Source of the DNA: Clostridia bacterium
Lineage (GTDB): Bacteria > Bacillota > Clostridia > Oscillospirales > Acutalibacteraceae
Direction of reading: 5' to 3'
Length of the DNA stretch: 12,142 nucleotides
Assembly (NCBI GenBank): GCA_900768035.1
Contig: CAAGBH010000047.1
Coordinates: forward strand, 1-12,142
Below, one piece after another: positions 8,290 through 12,142 of the stretch. A program made the translations under genes and the position numbers. The notes below the pieces were generated by a model that ran no database searches, was not told the origin of the DNA, and worked only from the letters and a program-made list of their open reading frames with translations. Numbering within the stretch: position 1 is the stretch's first letter; every line of letters starts with the position of its first letter.

Positions 8290-8439
8290 ATGCGAAGAAG
8301 AGGTCACTTCAATAAAGGTTTTACCGCAATAGCGTTTGCAGGCGGACTTTTAATCAGTTGCTTTTGTCCTCCTAAATTTTTAGTTTCGGTGCTTGCTATC
8401 TGGGTTATAGTGCTCGGTTGTTCAAACACTAAATGCTGA
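8290..8439 (+). CDS. Small hydrophobic membrane peptide (49 aa), function unknown
   Basis: I do not recognise this protein with certainty. The ORF is 49 codons from an ATG with a G5 run (8278-8282) 7 bases upstream, and it ends in TGA 13 bases before the spoVM start. The product has a basic N-terminus (MRRRGHFNKG), a hydrophobic segment (about 11-25), a short turn with CFCPPKF (24-30), a second hydrophobic segment (about 31-43) and a C-terminus with two cysteines (44 and 49). This predicts a small membrane hairpin or one bent helix. The strong ribosome binding site, the coding-like third positions and the tight spacing to spoVM support a real gene. Its PPKFL turn echoes SPKFL in the neighbouring SpoVM peptide. 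A role in sporulation is only suggested by position. Confidence 0.72.
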   Translation: MRRRGHFNKGFTAIAFAGGLLISCFCPPKFLVSVLAIWVIVLGCSNTKC

Positions 8440-8452
8440 CGGAGGTATTTTT

Positions 8453-8545
8453 ATGAAAGTGGTATTGTTTAAAAGTCCTAAGTTTTTGAATGGCATTTTG
8501 CGGATGATTTTCGGAATTAAGAAACAGAATATGGAAAATACATAA
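8453..8545 (+). CDS. spoVM: Stage V sporulation protein M (SpoVM), 30-aa amphipathic membrane peptide
   Basis: SpoVM is a tiny amphipathic helix that binds the convex outer forespore membrane, anchors SpoIVA and is needed for cortex and coat assembly. This 30-residue product aligns without gaps to my memory of the 26-residue B. subtilis SpoVM: shared Lys2, Lys7, Pro9, Lys10, Phe11, Leu12, Gly14, Ile15, Arg17 and Gly21, including the Pro9 important for curvature recognition. The start has a strong GGAGG (8441-8445) 7 bases upstream. Location downstream of prpC-prkC-rsgA matches B. subtilis, where spoVM closes the same cluster after rpe and thiN. A terminator follows at once. It is easily missed because of its size. 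If right, the organism carries sporulation machinery; four extra C-terminal residues are the only length difference. Confidence 0.88.
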   Translation: MKVVLFKSPKFLNGILRMIFGIKKQNMENT

Positions 8546-8548
8546 TTT

Positions 8549-8584
8549 AAGGCAGTGGATGTTGTAGTCCACTGCTTATTTTTT
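8549..8584 (+). terminator. Rho-independent terminator after spoVM
   Basis: A perfect 8-bp stem GCAGTGGA (8552-8559) / TCCACTGC (8568-8575) with an 8-base loop is followed by TTATTTTTT. It starts a few bases after the spoVM stop and should end the priA-to-spoVM transcript. Confidence 0.9.
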
Positions 8585-8596
8585 ATGTTAAATTTT

Positions 8597-8634
8597 TAGT
8601 TTCCGTTCAAAACGGGAACTTTTTTTATTTTTTC
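8597..8634 (+). terminator. Second rho-independent terminator
   Basis: The stem AGTTTCCGT (8598-8606) / ACGGGAACT (8612-8620) has 9 pairs with one G-U and a 5-base loop, followed by a long T-rich tract (8620-8633). The reverse strand has no T-tract on its 3' side, so it points forward only. It backs up the preceding terminator and insulates the mraZ promoter. Confidence 0.88.
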
Positions 8635-8644
8635 AAAAAAACTC

Positions 8645-8673
8645 TTGATTTTTGCGTGAATACCCATTATAAT
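8645..8673 (+). promoter_or_regulatory. Sigma-A promoter of the mraZ (dcw) operon
   Basis: The -35 TTGATT is at 8645-8650 and a perfect -10 TATAAT at 8668-8673, with an ideal 17-base spacer. Transcription should start near 8680, right at the first MraZ box, and run through mraZ-rsmH-ftsL and the PBP gene. The tandem terminators upstream fit an independent transcription unit. Confidence 0.85.
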
Positions 8674-8678
8674 ACATA

Positions 8679-8726
8679 TTAGTGGTGCAAAGTGGAGTAA
8701 AAATCCATTAAAGTGTATCAAAGTGG
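8679..8726 (+). promoter_or_regulatory. MraZ operator: cluster of AAAGTGG-type boxes
   Basis: Four boxes can be read: TTAGTGG (8679-8685), AAAGTGG (8689-8695), AAAGTGT (8710-8716) and AAAGTGG (8720-8726). Steps are 10, 21 and 10 bases, close to whole helical turns, so all face the same side; the phase at about 8700 holds only AT-rich sequence. MraZ is known to bind repeated GTGG-containing boxes upstream of its own gene in several bacteria, with an AAAGTGG-type motif in Mollicutes. The position just downstream of the promoter implies autorepression. Confidence 0.82.
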
Positions 8727-8734
8727 TGTAAAAA

Positions 8735-8740
8735 GAGGTG
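8735..8740 (+). promoter_or_regulatory. Ribosome binding site that decides the mraZ start
   Basis: GAGGTG lies 6 bases before GTG 8747. The in-frame GTG at 8738 is part of this site itself and has no ribosome binding site of its own, so it is unlikely to be the start. Confidence 0.8.
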
Positions 8741-8746
8741 AAAATC

Positions 8747-9172
8747 GTGCTTTTTGGTGGCTATCAACACAATATAGATAAAAAGGGTAGGGTTTTCATC
8801 CCTGCAAAACTTCGTGATGAACTTGGTGAAGAATTTATCGTTTGCCGTGGTATTTCAGGTAAGCGTTGCTTATGCGTTTATTCAACTGAGGAATGGAATA
8901 ACCTTGTTGAACAAATCAGCACATTGCCAAACACCAAATCAAGTGCGGTTAAAAGATTTTTATATGACGGTGCATTCAGTGTTGAATTTGATGCACAGGG
9001 CAGAATCTTAATCCCTGCAGTTCTTCGTGAATATGCTTGTTTAGAAGAAACCGCACATATTATCGGTATGAACACAAATCTTGAAATTTGGAATACAGAT
9101 TTGTGGGCAGAAGAAAATGCACAGTATACACCCGAATCTATTGCATCTATTATGGAAGAACTTAATTTCTGA
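8747..9172 (+). CDS. mraZ: Transcriptional regulator MraZ
   Basis: MraZ is an AbrB-fold DNA-binding protein that forms rings and controls its own division and cell wall operon. The 141-residue product has the two tandem half-domains, each with the signature DxxxR: DKKGRVFIP (Asp11, Arg15) and DAQGRILIP (Asp82, Arg86). The GTG start at 8747 gives MLFGGYQHNIDKKGR, the canonical N-terminus, and is supported by the GAGGTG site; a GTG three codons earlier would add residues that the family lacks. Its own operator boxes lie upstream. The stop is 2 bases from the rsmH ATG, so the two are probably translationally coupled. Confidence 0.96.
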   Translation: MLFGGYQHNIDKKGRVFIPAKLRDELGEEFIVCRGISGKRCLCVYSTEEWNNLVEQISTLPNTKSSAVKRFLYDGAFSVEFDAQGRILIPAVLREYACLEETAHIIGMNTNLEIWNTDLWAEENAQYTPESIASIMEELNF

Positions 9173-9174
9173 TT

Positions 9175-10095
9175 ATGGAATTTAATCATATTTCGGTTTT
9201 GCTTAACGAAACCATACAGTCGTTAAACATTAAACCCGACGGTGTTTATGTTGACGGTACTGCCGGCGGTGCGGGACATTCGTCGGAAATAGCAAAGAGG
9301 CTCACAAACGGCCGACTTATTGCCCTTGACCAAGACCCTGATGCAGTTGCAGTTGCTACTGAGAGACTGAAAGGCTATAACGCAACTGTGATTCAGAGTA
9401 ATTTCAGTGAGATGGACAAGGTCTTGGAAAATCTCGGTATAGAAAAAGTTGATGGAATTTTGCTTGATTTAGGGGTTTCTTCTTATCAACTTGACAATGG
9501 CGAACGTGGTTTTTCATATCACAAAGAGGCAAGCCTTGATATGAGAATGAGCAAAAGCGGAATTTCTGCCGAAGATATTGTTAATGATTTTTCTGAAACA
9601 GAACTGGCTGATATATTTTGGCGGTTTGGGGAAGAAAAGTTTTCAAGAAAAATTGCATCGAAGATAGTTAATGAAAGAAAAATTCAGAGAATAACAACAA
9701 CAACCCAGTTGGCAGAAATTATTGCAAATGCAGTGCCCGCCGCCGCAAGAAGAGACGGACATCCCGCAAGAAAATGTTTTCAAGCAATAAGAATTGCGGT
9801 AAATGGGGAACTTGAAAGACTTAACGAAGTGCTTGATAAAGCGTTTGATTTGCTTAATAAAGACGGTGTTCTTTCAATAATAACTTTCCATTCTTTAGAG
9901 GATAGAATGGTTAAAATACGTTTTAAAGAATATTGCACAGGTTGTACCTGTCCGCCTGATTTTCCTGTTTGTGTTTGCGGTAAGACCCCGAAAGGACATT
10001 TGCAAACCCGTAAACCGATTGAACCCTCTTCACAGGAATTACTTGATAATCCAAGAAGCAGAAGTGCAAAATTAAGGGTTATTGTTAAAAATTAA
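9175..10095 (+). CDS. rsmH: 16S rRNA (cytosine-N4) methyltransferase RsmH (MraW)
   Basis: RsmH methylates N4 of C1402 in the 16S rRNA decoding site, using S-adenosylmethionine. The 306-residue protein begins MEFNHISVLLNETI, as usual, and has the SAM-binding loop DGTAGGAGHS (27-36), the acidic DQDPDA (52-57), LDLGVSSYQLD with RGFSY, HPARKCFQAIRIAVNGEL and ITFHSLEDRMVK. A cysteine-rich segment CTGCTCPPDFPVCVCG near the C-terminus is typical of Clostridia versions as I remember them. There is no good ribosome binding site right before the ATG (only GGAAGAA about 14 bases upstream), so translation probably depends on ribosomes leaving mraZ. Standard second gene of the dcw cluster. Confidence 0.97.
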   Translation: MEFNHISVLLNETIQSLNIKPDGVYVDGTAGGAGHSSEIAKRLTNGRLIALDQDPDAVAVATERLKGYNATVIQSNFSEMDKVLENLGIEKVDGILLDLGVSSYQLDNGERGFSYHKEASLDMRMSKSGISAEDIVNDFSETELADIFWRFGEEKFSRKIASKIVNERKIQRITTTTQLAEIIANAVPAAARRDGHPARKCFQAIRIAVNGELERLNEVLDKAFDLLNKDGVLSIITFHSLEDRMVKIRFKEYCTGCTCPPDFPVCVCGKTPKGHLQTRKPIEPSSQELLDNPRSRSAKLRVIVKN

Positions 10096-10115
10096 GATTT
10101 AAAGGAGAAAGAAAA

Positions 10116-10583
10116 TTGAACAATTTGAAGTATTATAACGATAGTTTAGCGTACGATTTTGATATGTTTATGCCTAAAACAAAAGAAAATAATACACGTG
10201 ATAATATTGTTGTTATGCCCAAAACTGCTCAAAAGAGCAGACAGCGTTCACGCAGTGCGGCAAGAAGTCTTTCTCCGTCTGTTGCCGCTTTAATGTGTGT
10301 TGTTTTTGTTTTGGCAGGGCTATGCGGAAATATCGCATTACGTATTAAAATAAACGAGGTCAACTCCGAGGTTAACGATATGAAAGCCGCTATTGCGGAA
10401 CTTGATAGCGAAAAGACAAGCCTTGAAGTTGAACTTCAAAGAAGAATTTCTTATGCTAATCTTGAATTAGAGGCAACACAGTTGGGTATGAAGAAACCCA
10501 GTAAAGAAGATGTAAAATATATTAGGGTTAATAATAAAAATGCCGCTAAAACTGCTGACGGAAAAATTGTTACCGCAGAGTAA
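10116..10583 (+). CDS. ftsL: FtsL-like cell division protein (single membrane helix plus coiled coil)
   Basis: FtsL is a bitopic divisome protein that pairs with DivIC/FtsB and DivIB/FtsQ to activate septal synthesis. Sequence is poorly conserved in this family, so the call rests on position between rsmH and a class B PBP and on architecture: a basic cytoplasmic tail of about 54 residues (rich in Arg/Ser at 40-52), one membrane helix (about 55-75), an external heptad-like coiled coil (about 77-110) and a short C-terminal part with ATQLGMKKPSKEDVKYIRV, the usual ending of FtsL/DivIC proteins. The TTG start follows AAGGAG (10102-10107) by 8 bases. The ATG at 10149 would give a shorter tail but lacks that site. 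Two TAA stops stand in a row at the end. Confidence 0.8.
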   Translation: MNNLKYYNDSLAYDFDMFMPKTKENNTRDNIVVMPKTAQKSRQRSRSAARSLSPSVAALMCVVFVLAGLCGNIALRIKINEVNSEVNDMKAAIAELDSEKTSLEVELQRRISYANLELEATQLGMKKPSKEDVKYIRVNNKNAAKTADGKIVTAE

Positions 10584-10614
10584 TAAGCGAGGATGTAAAA
10601 TAATATAATAATTA

Positions 10615-10649
10615 GGGTACGAGAGTCAAGAATTTTGGCTCTCGTATTC
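10615..10649 (+). other. Strong intercistronic RNA hairpin without U-tract
   Basis: The arms TACGAGAGTC (10618-10627) and GGCTCTCGTA (10637-10646) pair over 10 bp with one G-U. Two inner A-U pairs and an outer G-C/G-U extension can lengthen it to about 15 bp. It is followed by TTCGGGCATAAAAAG, not a U-run, so it is unlikely to be a full terminator. It sits between ftsL and the PBP gene and may be a stability, processing or partial attenuation element. Function is inferred only. Confidence 0.6.
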
Positions 10650-10682
10650 GGGCATAAAAAGAGAGAAAAAGGGAGCGATGAA

Positions 10683-12142
10683 ATGTCAATAAAACCAGGT
10701 AAAATGATGATTACCCGTATAGTTATAATTATGATAGTTATGATTTTATCGCTTTCGATAGTTTCGGGTGCGAGCCTTGTAAATATCATGATAATTAACG
10801 GTGAGAAGTATCAGAATAAAGCATCCGAGCAACAGTTGTATGACAGTCTTGTTACGGCTCCGAGAGGGGATATCTATGACCGCAATATGCAGGTTTTGGC
10901 AACAAGTTCGACTGCTTGGACAGTTTATATAACACCTAACGGAATCAGAAAAATCACCGATGCTGACCAACGTGAAAAGGTGAGAACTGTTATTGCTAAA
11001 GGTCTTTCGGAAATACTCGATGTTGAGTATGACACAGTATATGAGGGCACTAATAAAAATTCTTATTATGTTATCGTTAAAAAGAAGATAGATAAAGCGT
11101 TAGCAGATAAAGTCAGACAATTTATTGCAGATAATAAGGACCTTAACATAACAAAATATATCGGTCTTGATGAAACAACCAAAAGATATTATCCGAATGA
11201 TAGTTTAGCATCGGTTGTTTTAGGTTTTGTTGGCTCTGACGAACAAGGTCTTGCGGGTATTGAAAGTTACTATGATAACGAACTTACAGGCATTGCGGGG
11301 CGCATTGTTGCGGCTAAAAATGCCGCCGGCACTGATATGCCTTTCACTTATGAAAAGGTGGAAGAAGCCACAAAGGGTAATTCTTTGGTATTAACGCTTG
11401 ATTCTTATATTCAGTATACTGCCGAAAAATATCTCGAAACCGCTATTGAGCAAAATCAAATTGCAGAACGTGGTGCGGCAGTAGTTATGAATGTTAATAC
11501 GGGTGCAATTTTGGCTATGGCGGTTAAAGGTGACTTTAACCCTAACGAACCTTTTGTGTTGTCAAGTGAAGACCAGAAAAAAGTTGAAGAAGAAAAGGAC
11601 GAGGAAGCAAAATCAAAACTTCGTAGCGAACTTTTAAACCGTCAATGGCGTAACAAAGCGGTATCTGACAGTTACGAACCCGGCTCGGTATTTAAGGTTG
11701 TTACCGCATCAATTGCTATAGAAGAAAACTTGATAAGCGAAAAGAACAGTTTTTTCTGTAACGGAAGAACAACAGTAGCAGGGCAAGGTTACGGCTGTTG
11801 GAAACACGGCGGTCACGGTACACAAGACCTTAAAAAAGCGATTGCAAACTCTTGCAACCCTGCTTTTATCACTATTGGACAGTTGGTTGGCGTTTCAACA
11901 TTTTCTAAATATTTTAAAGCATTTGGATTTGCAGAAAAAACAGGCATTGATTTGCCGGGTGAATCCCGTTCAACATACCATCAAGAAAGTAATATGGGAC
12001 CTGTTGAATTGGCGTCATCTTCTTTCGGTCAGACATTTAACGTAACGCCTGTTCAGTTATTATCGGCGGTTTCTGCCGCTGTAAACGGCGGATATCTTGT
12101 TCAACCGCATTTGCTTGAAAAGAAATTAGAGATCGGAAGAGC
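10683..12142 (+). CDS. Class B penicillin-binding protein, FtsI/PBP2B/SpoVD family transpeptidase; 3' end outside window
   Basis: This enzyme cross-links peptidoglycan at the septum (PBP2B/FtsI role) or in the spore cortex (SpoVD role); the visible part does not separate them. ATG 10683 follows GGGAG (10671-10675) by 7 bases. Visible: short basic cytoplasmic start, membrane helix (about 12-36), then the PBP dimerisation motif APRGDIYDRNMQVLA, with Met where Gly is usual. The transpeptidase domain follows, with nucleophile Ser335 and Lys338 in YEPGSVFK (SxxK) and Ser390-Cys391-Asn392 (SxN). The KTG motif and any C-terminal PASTA domain would lie beyond the end. A highly charged Lys/Glu-rich insert (about 300-318) precedes the active site. 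The final 13 bases look like adapter, so residues after about 482 are unreliable. Order after ftsL fits the dcw cluster. Confidence 0.93.
   Translation, partial: MSIKPGKMMITRIVIIMIVMILSLSIVSGASLVNIMIINGEKYQNKASEQQLYDSLVTAPRGDIYDRNMQVLATSSTAWTVYITPNGIRKITDADQREKVRTVIAKGLSEILDVEYDTVYEGTNKNSYYVIVKKKIDKALADKVRQFIADNKDLNITKYIGLDETTKRYYPNDSLASVVLGFVGSDEQGLAGIESYYDNELTGIAGRIVAAKNAAGTDMPFTYEKVEEATKGNSLVLTLDSYIQYTAEKYLETAIEQNQIAERGAAVVMNVNTGAILAMAVKGDFNPNEPFVLSSEDQKKVEEEKDEEAKSKLRSELLNRQWRNKAVSDSYEPGSVFKVVTASIAIEENLISEKNSFFCNGRTTVAGQGYGCWKHGGHGTQDLKKAIANSCNPAFITIGQLVGVSTFSKYFKAFGFAEKTGIDLPGESRSTYHQESNMGPVELASSSFGQTFNVTPVQLLSAVSAAVNGGYLVQPHLLEKKLEIGR
12130..12142. other. Sequencing adapter remnant (Illumina TruSeq-type)
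   Basis: AGATCGGAAGAGC, the last 13 bases, is identical to the universal start of the Illumina TruSeq adapter and lies exactly at the sequence end. This is best read as untrimmed adapter at a contig end rather than genomic DNA. Confidence 0.9.

Noticed and set aside
8878..9189. 103-codon reverse-strand frame opposite mraZ
   Set aside because: mraZ is complete and conserved on the + strand; this is a shadow frame without its own signals.
10604..10609. TATAAT between ftsL and the PBP gene as a promoter
   Set aside because: It sits in an AT-only run and I find no acceptable -35 for sigma-A or sigma-E at the right distance, so it is probably composition.
10451..10789. 112-codon reverse-strand frame across the ftsL/PBP gap
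   Set aside because: It is very hydrophobic and rich in Ile, as expected from the complement of AT-rich coding and a membrane helix segment; it spans the hairpin and overlaps two well-supported genes.
11842..12045. 67-codon + strand frame inside the PBP gene
   Set aside because: It is out of frame with the conserved SxN region of the transpeptidase; a shadow.
1..12142. Mobile element, CRISPR array, tRNA, toxin-antitoxin or defence system
   Set aside because: No inverted or direct repeats of that kind, no transposase or integrase motifs and no clover-leaf sequence were seen; the genes are dense conserved housekeeping genes.

Overview
This window is a housekeeping stretch of chromosome from a low-GC, probably spore-forming member of the Clostridia (Firmicutes). 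The evidence is the gene order, the AT-rich codon use, the strong purine-rich ribosome binding sites, TTG/GTG starts on several genes, a Clostridia-type PASTA kinase/PP2C phosphatase pair and a recognisable SpoVM peptide. All genes are on the + strand. I see no mobile element, CRISPR array, tRNA or rRNA, and no sign of horizontal transfer.

Region 1 (1-8242) is one tightly packed operon: priA (3' part only), def, fmt, rsmB, rlmN, prpC, prkC, rsgA. Gaps are at most about 18 bases, and two junctions overlap (rlmN/prpC by 14 bases, prkC/rsgA by 4). It links replication restart, the formyl-methionine cycle (Fmt adds the formyl group, Def removes it), rRNA modification (RsmB, RlmN), reversible Ser/Thr phosphorylation responsive to the cell wall (PrkC/PrpC) and 30S ribosome maturation (RsgA).

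Region 2 (8243-8746) holds what is easiest to miss. There is a 49-codon hydrophobic small ORF (8290-8439), then a 30-codon gene (8453-8545) whose product aligns closely with the sporulation peptide SpoVM. Two consecutive rho-independent terminators follow. After them come a good sigma-A promoter (TTGATT, 17 bases, TATAAT) and a cluster of AAAGTGG-type boxes with roughly 10-bp spacing, the expected operator for MraZ.

Region 3 (8747-12142) is the start of the division and cell wall (dcw) cluster: mraZ, rsmH, an FtsL-like gene, and a class B penicillin-binding protein of the FtsI/PBP2B/SpoVD family that runs off the window end. A strong hairpin without a U-tract lies between ftsL and the PBP gene.

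The last 13 bases (12130-12142) match the start of the common Illumina TruSeq adapter exactly, so the contig end is very probably read-through contamination and the last codons of the PBP gene should not be trusted.

I found no convincing undescribed system. The best leads are the 49-aa membrane peptide next to spoVM, a Pro-to-Leu change in the conserved motif IV of RsmB, and the hairpin between ftsL and the PBP gene.
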